Part shown: one piece after another, positions 16,171 to 25,563 of the stretch
Position numbering within the stretch: position 1 is the first letter of the stretch
Layout of the letters: each line of letters opens with the position of its first letter
Source of the DNA: Pseudoneobacillus sp052180215
GTDB taxonomy: Bacteria; Bacillota; Bacilli; Bacillales; Cytobacillaceae
Direction: 5' to 3'
Assembly: GCF_052180215.1 (NCBI RefSeq)
Contig: NZ_CP197471.1
Coordinates: forward strand, 2,886,001-2,950,000
DNA length: 64,000 nucleotides
The notes under the pieces: generated by a model
Database searches by the model: none
What the model was told of the DNA's origin: nothing
The model's input: the letters and a program-made list of their open reading frames with translations, nothing else
Translations under genes and position numbers: made by a program

Positions 16171-17697
16171 TCACTCACCTACGTTTTCTTTTGCTACTGG
16201 GGATAGTAGATTTGAAAGTTTCCTCATCCAATCATGTAATTCATCATCCAAAACTTCATGCTTCTCTTTAGCAAAAAATTCAGTTATATCCAGACCACAT
16301 TGATCACAACAATTGATCATCTTTGCTGGTTTACTTGGCTCCTCAAAGTAATTTAATATGGTTCTTCTTCTACATTCAGAAGACTTAATAAAATGGACTA
16401 ATTCGTAAACCTTTTTAAATTTATGATTTTTTCTTTGTATGACAAAGGTTTTAAAGTCTTCTATTATTTGTCTCAATGTTACTTGCTGAACTAATTGGGT
16501 CAAAATATAATCTCTCGTTACCCTCCATTGGTTTTCCGAAAATGCTCCCATTTCACCTAATTGATCATTCAGAAGACTGTCGATACTTTGTTTTCCCTCC
16601 TGTTGAGAAATTTGCATATACAACCAGTCGATTTGTGGAATAGAGGGTAGCTCACCTTCAACTAACTGAAAAGCAAGATTTTCATCTCCTGGGCTGTAAA
16701 AGAGAATGGCTAAACTTTGTTTTCCATCTCTTCCTGCACGACCAATTTCTTGAAGGTATGATTCCATTTGGAGAGGCATGTGAAAATGGATGACAAAGCG
16801 AATATCTTCTTTATTGATACCCATTCCAAAGGCACTTGTTGCACATATATAGTCAATTTGCCCATGAATAAATTGCTGTTGTATCAGTATTCGATCTTCT
16901 TGAGTCATTCCACCATGATATGCCATTACTCTTGGAATTCCATTTAATTTTAGAAAATCAGCTGTTTGTTCAGCTAATTTCTTACTAGAAAAATATATGA
17001 TCCCTGGTCCTTGAAGCGTTTGAAGGTGATTTAGTACGCTTTTTTGCTTATCTTTTAAATCATCATAAGATGCTTCAATTTTCAACGAGATATTTTCGCG
17101 ATCCACACTTGTTTCATATATGGTTGCATCTTTGATATCCAATGTATCAGTAATATCTTTAATAACCTCAGCCGTCGCTGTTGCGGTTAATGCCAAAGTC
17201 AAGGGATGACCTAATTTACTTCGGATTTCTCCAAGTTTTTGGTAATCCGTACGAAAATCATAACCCCATTGCGAAATACAATGTGCTTCATCGACAACAA
17301 ATAGGGATATACGCAACTGGGTTAATAGGTTAAGTATATAATCAACTTGTAACATTTCCGGTGATATAAAGATATATTTAAATTTATTTAAGGATTGAAA
17401 AACACTTCTTTTTTGCGCTGATGTTAAAAATGAATTAATAGCAATAACATGTTTGTACCCTTTTGCTTTCATTTGTTCTACTTGATCCTGCATGAGCGAT
17501 AATAATGGAGAGACAATGAGAACATTCCCCTCAAGATTATCACCAACAAATTGGTAGCAAAGTGATTTTCCCGTACCTGTAGGTAAAACTCCTACAGTAT
17601 TTTTTTTAGCGAAGAGTGAGGAAATGACTTCCTTTTGTCCTGACCTAAACGTATTAAAACCATAGGAACGATTTAATATTTCTTCAAGATACATCAT
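16171..17697 (-). CDS. recQ: ATP-dependent DNA helicase RecQ (short form)
   Basis: The 508-residue protein has helicase motif I LPTGTGKSLCYQ, motif II DEAHCISQWGYDFR (DEAH box), motif III TATATAE, motif VI QEIGRAGRDG and a C-terminal zinc-binding cysteine group (SSECRRR and NCCDQC). It lacks an HRDC domain, so it is the short RecQ found beside ypbB in Bacillus. RecQ unwinds DNA in recombination and fork repair. It overlaps ypbB by four bases. Confidence 0.92.
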   Translation of the reverse strand: MMYLEEILNRSYGFNTFRSGQKEVISSLFAKKNTVGVLPTGTGKSLCYQFVGDNLEGNVLIVSPLLSLMQDQVEQMKAKGYKHVIAINSFLTSAQKRSVFQSLNKFKYIFISPEMLQVDYILNLLTQLRISLFVVDEAHCISQWGYDFRTDYQKLGEIRSKLGHPLTLALTATATAEVIKDITDTLDIKDATIYETSVDRENISLKIEASYDDLKDKQKSVLNHLQTLQGPGIIYFSSKKLAEQTADFLKLNGIPRVMAYHGGMTQEDRILIQQQFIHGQIDYICATSAFGMGINKEDIRFVIHFHMPLQMESYLQEIGRAGRDGKQSLAILFYSPGDENLAFQLVEGELPSIPQIDWLYMQISQQEGKQSIDSLLNDQLGEMGAFSENQWRVTRDYILTQLVQQVTLRQIIEDFKTFVIQRKNHKFKKVYELVHFIKSSECRRRTILNYFEEPSKPAKMINCCDQCGLDITEFFAKEKHEVLDDELHDWMRKLSNLLSPVAKENVGE

Positions 17698-18755
17698 AAT
17701 TGGTCACCAAATCTTGCTAGGACAAGTCGTATTTGAAAATAAGAAACCGTATTATTCAAGTCCTGACGTATTTTTTTTAGTTGTTTACTTGATAATCTTT
17801 TTATAGAAGTTTTTATTGAGTTTTGTATATCTAATTTAACAAATGGTTCTAATGAAAGACTTGGGTCATTAAGAGCAATTTCAACTATATGATCCTCTAT
17901 TGTATTGCTTTTTAAATTTCTAGCAGCCGCAATTTCATCTATTGTATAGCCCATTGATAAATATTTATATGTGATGGAAGAAGATTGAGTTAAGATAACA
18001 GGCTTATGAAAATCAACTAAAAGATTTTGTAATATAGGATATTCACTTGTATTAGACAAGATTTTTTCTATCATATAATGAATAACATTTAAAAATTCAA
18101 TTTGTAAGTAAGATGGATCCATTTCTAATGCTTCCGCAACTTGAAGAGGTGTTAAACCAATATTTTTATATCCCGAAAGCCTCAAAACCAAAACATTGGG
18201 ATTAATATCATTTTCTGATGACAAACAAGTTCCTAGTTCATTTAATAAACCTTTCGCCAAATATTCACGGCTTAACTGGACTTTAGATAATGTACTCTTT
18301 AACCAATCAACAACCTTCATATCATTTTGTATCGGGATATACGAAGATTCATGGTTAATTAAATTGGATCCTACCTGTACAATAAGAGATAATCTTTTCC
18401 AAAAATGATCTTGAATCGAATAAAATTTCCATCCATTCACAAATTTCGGAATGTATACTTTATTGGAAAGTATTTCTAAACCACGATCAGTGATTTCATA
18501 CCGGTCTCCATCAAGTCTTTTCACAAGCCTCAACTGTTCGAATTCTTGAACCGTTTCTTCAAAAAATATTCGGCTTAAATGAGGGAAGGTATGAAAAATA
18601 TTCGTTAATTGAAATAAATGTGCATCTTGAATGGTTTGAGAGGACTTCTTGCCTTTGAGTAAATGGTAAATAGAATAGATCGTTCTTTCCGTATTAATTT
18701 TGTGTAAAGCAGAAAGAATAACGAAAGAAAGATAATTTTCCAATGCAAATTTCAC
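17694..18755 (-). CDS. ypbB: YpbB, helix-turn-helix protein linked to RecQ
   Basis: The 353-residue protein is mainly helical and ends with a helix-turn-helix like that attached to RecQ-type helicases (LSMGYTIDEIAAARNLKSNTIEDHIVE, quoted in part here as YTIDEIAAARNL, about residues 270-282). It precedes recQ with a four-base overlap, so a joint role in DNA metabolism is likely but unproven. The GTG at 18755 is the longest start; a TTG at 18743 is better spaced from AGGTG. Confidence 0.82.
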   Translation of the reverse strand: MKFALENYLSFVILSALHKINTERTIYSIYHLLKGKKSSQTIQDAHLFQLTNIFHTFPHLSRIFFEETVQEFEQLRLVKRLDGDRYEITDRGLEILSNKVYIPKFVNGWKFYSIQDHFWKRLSLIVQVGSNLINHESSYIPIQNDMKVVDWLKSTLSKVQLSREYLAKGLLNELGTCLSSENDINPNVLVLRLSGYKNIGLTPLQVAEALEMDPSYLQIEFLNVIHYMIEKILSNTSEYPILQNLLVDFHKPVILTQSSSITYKYLSMGYTIDEIAAARNLKSNTIEDHIVEIALNDPSLSLEPFVKLDIQNSIKTSIKRLSSKQLKKIRQDLNNTVSYFQIRLVLARFGDQL

Positions 18756-19045
18756 CTACCTACCATTCAAATAATGGTTAAAGAATACTTTTATCCCTAC
18801 CGCTCGACAAAAACTTACTTTTATTTTACCACGATTGAATAACATAAGGTGATAAAAAATGATGAAAAAAGGGATGTCCTGTTATAGGAAACCCTTATTT
18901 GATAAGCATTCTCATTACATTTACTATTGAAAAGTTAGGCATTCAGTTTTACAATAGGAATGAGGAATACGTTTCCATATTCATTTAAAAATATATGGGA
19001 ATGTTTTTTGAGAATAATTGTTTAAATTATTGGGAGGTTTTTTTC

Positions 19046-19294
19046 ATGGCTAAGTACACAATTGTTGACAAAGAAACTTGTATTGCTTGTGGAGCATGCG
19101 GAGCGGCTGCACCAGACATTTATGATTATGATGATGAAGGTATTGCATTCGTAACACTTGATGATAATGCTGGTATTGTTGAAATTCCAGATGTTTTAAT
19201 TGATGACATGATGGACGCATTTGAAGGATGTCCAACAGATTCTATTAAAGTTGCTGACGAACCATTTGACGGCAACCCTACTAAATTCGAATAA
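19046..19294 (+). CDS. fer: [4Fe-4S] ferredoxin
   Basis: The 82-residue acidic protein has a single-cluster motif CIACGACGAAAPD near the start and the fourth cysteine in EGCPTDS near residue 61. It is the Bacillus ferredoxin Fer, a small electron carrier. GGGAGG precedes ATG 19046; an in-frame ATG at 18995 lacks a ribosome-binding site. It has its own terminator and is divergent from ypbB. Confidence 0.95.
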   Translation: MAKYTIVDKETCIACGACGAAAPDIYDYDDEGIAFVTLDDNAGIVEIPDVLIDDMMDAFEGCPTDSIKVADEPFDGNPTKFE

Positions 19295-19315
19295 TTTTAA
19301 ATTTGTTAAGCTACT

Positions 19316-19345
19316 AACCCCTTCCTTATGGAAGGGGTTTTTCAT
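19316..19345 (+). terminator. Terminator after fer
   Basis: AACCCCTTCC (19316-19325), TTAT loop, GGAAGGGGTT (19330-19339) followed by T-rich sequence. Confidence 0.88.
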
Positions 19346-19352
19346 TAAGTAT

Positions 19353-19931
19353 TTAAATTTTTTTATGTAAAGCATTAAAACTGATAATAGATAAAATTAG
19401 GAGCATCACCCCAATAACCATTAAACTAGAGTGCTTTACCCAAGTTTCATGCACTTTTCTACTTATCATATGATTTAAGGGCTCTGGTATTGGCTCCTTT
19501 CGTTTCGAGGCATATTTAAGATGTTCCACTGTATAACCACCTAAAGCAGGTTCTAATCCATATTCACCTTTCTCTAACCATATTTCTACTTCATCGCCAA
19601 CTGCAATATCTACATTTTTTCCACCAACCCATTTGTCTGCCTGCCATGCTGGAATATAAGAATAATATATGTCCAAATCCTGGGCTTCATTTGTTAAATT
19701 TATGATAAAGTGATTTACTTTTAGTTTCATTTTTCTTATTTGATAATAGCTTCCCTTTTCTTTCGTCAAGTCTTTAAAAAGTTCATCCTGCAAAACAGTT
19801 GCTTTTAAATGCACAGGTGCTTTGTCTTTTATTTTCTTTACTTCCGATGGCTCTGGTGCTGCAAAGGCAGTTTCTAATCTAACACCCAAAATTAAAATCA
19901 TAGCGATAGCTAAAAACCTTTTTAGTTTCAT
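19353..19931 (-). CDS. Hypothetical exported or membrane-anchored protein
   Basis: The 192-residue protein has a signal peptide (residues about 1-25, cleavage near FAAPEP), a mainly beta-strand middle part with regularly spaced hydrophobic residues (VHLKATVLQDEL, VGDEVEIWLEKGEYG) and a C-terminal membrane helix (about 165-185) with a KK tail. I do not recognise the family. The middle part could be a small beta-barrel. ATG 19931 is chosen over GTG 19940, which lies too close to AAGGAG. Confidence 0.75.
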   Translation of the reverse strand: MKLKRFLAIAMILILGVRLETAFAAPEPSEVKKIKDKAPVHLKATVLQDELFKDLTKEKGSYYQIRKMKLKVNHFIINLTNEAQDLDIYYSYIPAWQADKWVGGKNVDIAVGDEVEIWLEKGEYGLEPALGGYTVEHLKYASKRKEPIPEPLNHMISRKVHETWVKHSSLMVIGVMLLILSIISFNALHKKI

Positions 19932-20120
19932 ATCTTCCACTCCTTTATTAAGTTAACGAAATTGAGAATATTAAGGTTACAGACATCATTTAAAAAATTC
20001 GTTACAAATAAAATTACTAAATAAAGAGGTTCAAAAGTATTTATATATAAATTGACATACTTTTATCTTCTTATTAGTATTATCAGAATATTACATATTT
20101 ACCAAGAGAGGGTGTTCTGA

Positions 20121-21695
20121 TTGTTTCGAATTTTAGTAGCTGACTCGATTAGTAAAGAAGGTTTGTACCCCTTACAAGAAGAAAATGAATTAGAAATAAT
20201 CGAATCAAACATAGATAACCCCCTTATTCCTCTAAACAAGATCGACGCTCTCCTAGTAAGAAGTTCCACTATGGTAAATGAAGAGTTGATGCAACAGATG
20301 CCCAACCTAAAGATTATTGCACGTGCAGGTGTTGGAGTTGATAATATCGATGTTCCCGCGGCAACTCGTAAAGGAATAATAGTAGTGAATGCTCCAGATG
20401 GGAACACCATTTCAACAGCTGAACACACCTTTGCCATGATGGCATCTATGTTACGTAATATTCCCCAAGCCAATCAGTCTTTAAAGATAATGAAATGGGA
20501 AAGAAATCGTTTTATAGGTAATGAACTTTTCGGAAAGCAACTTGGCATAATCGGTTTTGGTAGAATTGGAACAGAGATCGCAAAACGAGCTAAAGCGTTT
20601 GGGATGTCAATCACTGTTTTTGACCCCTTTTTATCAAAAACAAAAGCTGATACTCTTGGAATCCATTCAACAGACTTAAATAATTTACTTTCAAGCTCCG
20701 ATATTATTACCGTTCATACACCATTAACTTCTGATACTAAATATTTATTAAACGATAAAACTCTTGCGCTTACCAAGAAGGGAGTTTATTTAATTAATTG
20801 TGCAAGAGGAGGAATTATAGAAGAAAAAGCGTTATTAAAATATGTAGAAAATGGACATATTTCAGGCGTAGCACTTGATGTATTTGAAAATGAACCACCG
20901 GGAAACCACCCCTTATTGCAACACGAAAATGTTATCGCAACTCCTCATTTAGGTGCATCCACCAAAGAAGCACAGGTAAATGTCGCTAGCCAGGTGGCAA
21001 ATGAAATCTGTTTATTTTTTAAAGGTAAATCGGTTAAAAACGCTATTAACCTTTCTTCTTTGACGGATGAAATTTTGGAAAAGTTAAAGCCCTACCATTC
21101 ATTAGCTAAAAAAATGGGAGTACTATTATCACAACAGGTTCAAGAACCTGTTCAAGAAATAGAGATGACCTATTCCGGAGTTGTGGCGAACTTAGAAACT
21201 GCATATGTCACAAAAGCAATGGTATCAGGCTTTTTACAAAATCGAATGGCGAATTATATTAATGAAGTGAATGCTTTTGTCATTGCAAAAGAAAGAGGTA
21301 TATCCCTTGTAGAAAAAAATACCGATCAATCTTATGGTTATTCCAACTGTTTAACCGTTACCATTAAAGGCGAAAAAAGTGTGTATTATTTAAGAGGTAC
21401 TTATATAGAGTACTATGGTCCTCGAATCGTTAATCTTAACGGTTTTAACATTGATTTTCTGCCTGAAGGAAACCTTCTCTACCTTCAGCATATGGACCGA
21501 CCAGGTGTAATTGGCAAAGTAGGCAAGATTTTAGGAGATCATGAAGTGAATATCGCAACCATGCAAGTTGGACGCAAAGAACTCGGCGGTGAAGCAATTA
21601 TGGTCCTTTCTTTTGATGAACCAGTGAAAGAAGAGATTACCAATAAACTAAAATTAATAGAAGATATTATTTCTATACAGGTTTTTAATTTATAA
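20121..21695 (+). CDS. serA: D-3-phosphoglycerate dehydrogenase
   Basis: SerA oxidises 3-phosphoglycerate in the first step of serine synthesis. The 524-residue protein has the NAD-binding GFGRIGTEIAKRA (near residue 146), catalytic Arg in CARGGIIEE, His in ATPHLGAST, an intervening domain, and a C-terminal ACT domain (about 450-524; MDRPGVIGKVGKIL) that binds serine in related enzymes. The start is a TTG six bases after GAGAGGGTG. No T-box or riboswitch is visible in the short upstream gap. Confidence 0.95.
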   Translation: MFRILVADSISKEGLYPLQEENELEIIESNIDNPLIPLNKIDALLVRSSTMVNEELMQQMPNLKIIARAGVGVDNIDVPAATRKGIIVVNAPDGNTISTAEHTFAMMASMLRNIPQANQSLKIMKWERNRFIGNELFGKQLGIIGFGRIGTEIAKRAKAFGMSITVFDPFLSKTKADTLGIHSTDLNNLLSSSDIITVHTPLTSDTKYLLNDKTLALTKKGVYLINCARGGIIEEKALLKYVENGHISGVALDVFENEPPGNHPLLQHENVIATPHLGASTKEAQVNVASQVANEICLFFKGKSVKNAINLSSLTDEILEKLKPYHSLAKKMGVLLSQQVQEPVQEIEMTYSGVVANLETAYVTKAMVSGFLQNRMANYINEVNAFVIAKERGISLVEKNTDQSYGYSNCLTVTIKGEKSVYYLRGTYIEYYGPRIVNLNGFNIDFLPEGNLLYLQHMDRPGVIGKVGKILGDHEVNIATMQVGRKELGGEAIMVLSFDEPVKEEITNKLKLIEDIISIQVFNL

Positions 21696-21702
21696 AATAA
21701 AT

Positions 21703-21736
21703 AGGCTATACTCGACAAACGAGTATAGCCTTTTAT
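21703..21736 (+). terminator. Bidirectional terminator between serA and the PHP gene
   Basis: AGGCTATACTCG (21703-21714), loop, CGAGTATAGCCT (21720-21731), then TTTATT. It ends at the stop codon of the convergent gene's restored frame. Confidence 0.88.
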
Positions 21737-22547
21737 TAACCAAGTGGAAATTCTTTTCTTTCACCTTTGTTAAAGGTCATGATGGTCTTATATCCAATTT
21801 CTTTAGCCAATTGAATAGCATCCTTGTAATTAGCTCCAACATCCTTCGGATAATGAGCATCAGAGGATAACACAATCGGAATTTTTTGTTAAAACACATT
21901 TGCAATAATCTTTTGTCTGGATAAATCTCCATGATTGGCTTTCTTAATCCTGCTGTACTTATTTCTACACACGTTTTCGATTTAGCTAACGCATCTGTTG
22001 CTCGGTCATATTGTTCCAATAAAAATTCTTCATCATTAGGTATGTACTTGAAAATTTTTACTAAATCAATATGCCCAATAATATCAAATAAATTAGACTC
22101 TGCTAGCGTTACTACCTGATCAAAATACTTTCTGTAAATTTCAAAAAGGTCCCTCTTATCCCATTCATCTTGGTATTCCACAAGATCAATCCCAAAATCA
22201 CCAATCCAATGAATAGACCCAATTACATAATCAAACGGATACTGTTGAATAAATGCCTTCATTTCAGTATGTTTTTCGGGTGTATAATCCATTTCAATAG
22301 ACATTTTAACATTGAGATTGTTATTCCACGCAGAATTAAATAATGCTAGGTAATCATCCATATCATAATATCGCCGTGGATTCACCCATTGATTTTGAAG
22401 AATATCTGCAGTTTGATAAAAATGATAGGCGTGTTCTGATATTCCAAACTCGTGAATTTTTTTTTGCTCTGCAACCTGAATAAACTGCTTAAGGTATTCC
22501 AATGTTAAAGATCCTTTTTCCAAATGGCTATGATAATCTGTTAACAT
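21736..22547 (-). pseudogene. PHP-domain histidinol-phosphatase-like protein, frameshifted near the 3' end
   Basis: The intact part starts MLTDYHSHLEKG and has PHP metal-binding motifs DYHSHLE, ISEHAYHF, GSIHWIG, DIIGHIDLVK. After about residue 221 (CFNKK) the frame turns into an unrelated tail and stops at 21777. The six-T run at 21882-21887 (AAAAAA in the coding strand) is the likely site: with one more base the frame continues IPIVLSSDAHYPKDVG..., the expected C-terminal PHP motif SSDAH, and stops at 21736, giving about 270 residues. It is either a real mutation or a sequencing error. ATG 22547 has GGAG 8 nt upstream. Confidence 0.82.
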
Positions 22548-22600
22548 ATTCACGACTCCAGTTTAATTTTAGGTTATTATACTTTTTTTACAATGAATGA

Positions 22601-23503
22601 TCAATGATGTTTCGGAATATTTAAAATTTGCAAAGGAAATATTTGGTCTGTTTGAAGTCTATTAAAGCTTTTAATTTCCTGAACTGAAATGTTAGTCTTG
22701 ATAGAAATTTGACTTAGAGTATCTCCAGCTTGAACAATATAGGAATCTTTTACATTAAGGGGTACTTTTAGGGTTTGATTTTCAACTATCTGTGAATCTT
22801 TTAATAAATTAATACCTTGAATCGCTTCAATAGTTGTAGAATATTTCTTTGCGATAGACCATAAAGATTCTCCAGTCTTAACTGTATGCAAGGTTAGAAC
22901 ACTTTTTTCGTTTGAAGAGACGTCATTCCCCGATTCCGTGGTAAGGGGGGATATGTTCTTAACCACATATTCTGCCTGTCCTTCGTTTGCACTTTGTACA
23001 GAATATCCAATTTGTACATCTCCTAAAACAACAGTAGGATTTAATGCATTTTCCTTCTCAAAGGTCCATTCATTTTGATGAACCTCAAAGTGAAGATGGA
23101 CACCTGTCGAACTTCCAGTATTACCCATTTGTCCGATTTTTTCACCTTTTTTAACTTGATCGCCTTCTTTAACCAATCTTTTATTTAAATGGGCATACAC
23201 CGTTTCAAAGTTGTTATTATGTTTAATAAAGATAACTTGTCCATATGTATCGGAATAATAGGACTTTGTTACCGTCCCATCATCCACTGAAAAAATAGGT
23301 GTATTTAAATGTGAAGCAATATCTACACCTTTATGGTGACCAAATCTTGTCCCATAAGTATCAGAAATGATCCCTTCTGTTGGCCATATCCAATCTACGT
23401 TATTATTTAACTCTGCTGCTTGAGGCTTTCCTCCAAAAAAGAGTAAACTTACACATATTGCCATTATTCCCGCGATTAAAAGCCGCTTTAAATAGTCAAG
23501 CAT
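22601..23503 (-). CDS. M23-family metallopeptidase with two LysM domains
   Basis: The 300-residue exported protein has a signal peptide (about 1-29), an M23 endopeptidase domain (about 36-160) with zinc ligands in GHHKGVD and HLHFEVHQ, and two C-terminal LysM modules (LHTVKTGESLWSIAKKYS and YIVQAGDTLSQISIKT). It probably cleaves peptide cross-links in peptidoglycan. The LysM-last layout recalls spore or wall hydrolases of Bacillus, but I cannot assign a specific name. It stands alone between the PHP gene and rsiX. Confidence 0.88.
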   Translation of the reverse strand: MLDYLKRLLIAGIMAICVSLLFFGGKPQAAELNNNVDWIWPTEGIISDTYGTRFGHHKGVDIASHLNTPIFSVDDGTVTKSYYSDTYGQVIFIKHNNNFETVYAHLNKRLVKEGDQVKKGEKIGQMGNTGSSTGVHLHFEVHQNEWTFEKENALNPTVVLGDVQIGYSVQSANEGQAEYVVKNISPLTTESGNDVSSNEKSVLTLHTVKTGESLWSIAKKYSTTIEAIQGINLLKDSQIVENQTLKVPLNVKDSYIVQAGDTLSQISIKTNISVQEIKSFNRLQTDQIFPLQILNIPKHH

Positions 23504-23657
23504 TTAAATCCTCCTTATTACATGTACTCCCCTAATCACCTTATGAATAAGAGAAAACTTTTAGAACGATTCTAAAGGGAAAGTACTTTTAAACACATTT
23601 GTTAGAATAGGACAGAAATTCCTACTTTATACAAAATTTATGCAAAAATTAATGGAA

Positions 23658-23692
23658 TAAAAAAAGAATCTGACTAATTAATCAGATTCTTT
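23658..23692 (-). terminator. Terminator after rsiX
   Basis: AAAGAATCTGA (23663-23673) pairs with TCAGATTCTTT (23682-23692); on the minus strand the 3' side is a T run. It closes the sigX-rsiX transcript. Confidence 0.85.
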
Positions 23693-23704
23693 ATGACTTT
23701 TTCC

Positions 23705-24910
23705 TTATTGAACAGACACTTTATTTGGCGCAATCGGGACTTTTATTTCATTTTGTAAATCAAATCTTCCAATTTGAGCTATTGAAGCATTCTCAAATTT
23801 TACAGAAGTAAAACCAAATTCTTTTGCGGTTAATAATATAGATTCAATCGCATAAACATTTTTTGGCTCATCCGTTAATGGGCTATTATCTTTTATTTTT
23901 ATTGTAAGCAATTCTCCTGCTTTTTCAATAATTTCAAAATCAAAACTTAGCGCTGACTTTAGCCCATAAACTTCATTTTCGGTTCTCATTGACTCAAGTG
24001 CTGATTCAATGTCATTAAATTCTTCGATGGAAGGTACAAGGAAAGGCATATTACTTGTATTAGGCATAAATAGGAAATATCCATGCTTTTCTTTTTCTTC
24101 AGAACGCTGTAATTCCTCTTTTTCTCCAGTGTTGCCTAGCATGATACCTGGTTTTCCGTTTGTACTAAAAGTAACCTTTTGTACCTGGTCCTGATGATTT
24201 AAGGTTTGCTGAATAATGGTAAGGAAGGAGGTTTCATTTGCAGATCCCATCCCATAATAATGGTCTTCCGGAACATCAATGTTAATCGTTTGTTTATCAA
24301 CTATTGATATTTTGGCATTCAGTGGATAATAGTCACTAAGCCCCCATTGATCTTCCGTTAACTTTTCTGAATTTGCTTGAAACATATCCAACCAAGTTTT
24401 ATTTTCCTTTGGCACAATCACTGAAACAGGTACTAATAACTGAGCATTTTGATCAGGTACTAGGTAGGTAATTACTTCCTGGTCTAGTACATCTTCTGCA
24501 TAAACCGCCGTTTCTGGAGTAGCTATAGCCATAAGGGAATGGTCTGCAGCAAATCCGGTATTATTATTGTCTACTCCTGGATTTGCATCGAGGGAGTTCA
24601 TTTGACCTTCATCAACCTTTTTTGCCTGTCTCATTTCCTTACTATTATCCTGGCTTGCTACTTCACTTTTAGAACTCTTGTCTGAGTTTTGACCAATATT
24701 TTGCAAAATATTAGGAGATATTAATAATAACATTAGAACAGCAGCAGCCGCCGTAGCGATTGAAGGAATCACCCATACTGGACGTCTTCGTTTTTTCGCT
24801 TTTATGGAAAGACTTTGATAGATGTCACGAGGATCGCGATGATCTTTAATTTTTGGCATTTCTTTTAAAAGTTGTTCAAGTTCGTTATCGCTCCACTCTG
24901 ACTTTCTCAT
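23705..24910 (-). CDS. rsiX: Anti-sigma-X factor RsiX
   Basis: From ATG 24910 the product is 401 residues. It starts MRKSEWSDNELEQLLKEMPK (cytoplasmic sigma-binding part), has one membrane helix (about residues 52-72, IPSIATAAAAVLMLLLISPN) and a large outer domain. This is the RsiX layout. RsiX holds SigX inactive at the membrane. The gene overlaps the end of sigX by 26 bases; AAGGAGG lies before ATG 24910. Confidence 0.9.
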   Translation of the reverse strand: MRKSEWSDNELEQLLKEMPKIKDHRDPRDIYQSLSIKAKKRRRPVWVIPSIATAAAAVLMLLLISPNILQNIGQNSDKSSKSEVASQDNSKEMRQAKKVDEGQMNSLDANPGVDNNNTGFAADHSLMAIATPETAVYAEDVLDQEVITYLVPDQNAQLLVPVSVIVPKENKTWLDMFQANSEKLTEDQWGLSDYYPLNAKISIVDKQTINIDVPEDHYYGMGSANETSFLTIIQQTLNHQDQVQKVTFSTNGKPGIMLGNTGEKEELQRSEEKEKHGYFLFMPNTSNMPFLVPSIEEFNDIESALESMRTENEVYGLKSALSFDFEIIEKAGELLTIKIKDNSPLTDEPKNVYAIESILLTAKEFGFTSVKFENASIAQIGRFDLQNEIKVPIAPNKVSVQ

Positions 24911-25436
24911 TGGTGTATTCCTCCTTTCCAAGCAAATCTTCCATGTTCTTTTTCAATATTTTCAGTGCACGATGTTGCGTTGTTTTTACCTTACTTTCTG
25001 TCCACCCAAGTGCTTCAGCAGTTTCAGAAATGGATAATTCTTGAATATATCTCATGATAATAACCATTTTTTGATCAACCGTGCAGTTATCTAATCCCTT
25101 ATACATCAATTGAATTTCTTCTCTTTGTAAAGTAATCTCTTCGGGAATTGGATACTCATCTTTGACCTGTTGAGTAGACCAATCAAATTTTTCTAAAATT
25201 CGTTGTTTCCAGCCTTTTTCCTTTCGAAACGAATCAATAGCAACATTTCGGGCTATAGAAAATAGCCAAGTTTTTTCGCTGCTTTTCCCTTCAAAATGCT
25301 GATACGATTTTAAAACCCGAATATAAACCTCTTGCATTAAATCTTCCGCTTGCTCCCTACTCCTCACCATGTAAAATAAAAATTGAAAAACATCTTGATG
25401 GTACTTTTCATAGAGATCATTGAAAACGGAGTCCAT
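24885..25436 (-). CDS. sigX: ECF sigma factor SigX
   Basis: The 183-residue protein has sigma region 2 (QFLFYMVRSREQAEDLMQEV, near residues 19-38) and region 4 (about 120-170; LSISETAEALGWTESKVKT). SigX controls genes for envelope charge modification in B. subtilis. Identification rests on the adjacent RsiX-type gene and the res operon next to it. GGAGGGG lies before ATG 25436. A matching ECF promoter lies directly upstream. Confidence 0.92.
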   Translation of the reverse strand: MDSVFNDLYEKYHQDVFQFLFYMVRSREQAEDLMQEVYIRVLKSYQHFEGKSSEKTWLFSIARNVAIDSFRKEKGWKQRILEKFDWSTQQVKDEYPIPEEITLQREEIQLMYKGLDNCTVDQKMVIIMRYIQELSISETAEALGWTESKVKTTQHRALKILKKNMEDLLGKEEYTNEKVRVER

Positions 25437-25464
25437 TAGTTTCCCCTCCCCGTTCATAATATTA

Positions 25465-25491
25465 GTCGTATGTATTATCTAAAAAGTTACA
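25465..25491 (-). promoter_or_regulatory. ECF (SigX-type) autoregulatory promoter
   Basis: On the minus strand TGTAAC (25486-25491), 17 bases, then CGAC (25465-25468). This is the SigX promoter consensus and lies 29 bases before the sigX ATG, so the sigma factor probably drives its own operon. Confidence 0.78.
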
Positions 25492-25520
25492 TGTTTACTT
25501 TTTAATATAGACTTTTTCGT

Positions 25521-25557
25521 AAAAAAAAGGAAGGCATTTATTGTAAAAACGCCTTCC
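25521..25557 (-). terminator. Terminator between resE and sigX
   Basis: GGAAGGC (25529-25535) pairs with GCCTTCC (25551-25557) with AAA/TTT extension; on the minus strand it is followed by eight T. Confidence 0.82.
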
Positions 25558-25563
25558 TACCTA

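Noticed and set aside
19932..20120. Possible T-box or riboswitch before serA
   Set aside because: The gap is under 200 bases, lacks a T-box core sequence (TGGNACCGCG) and any terminator/antiterminator pair.
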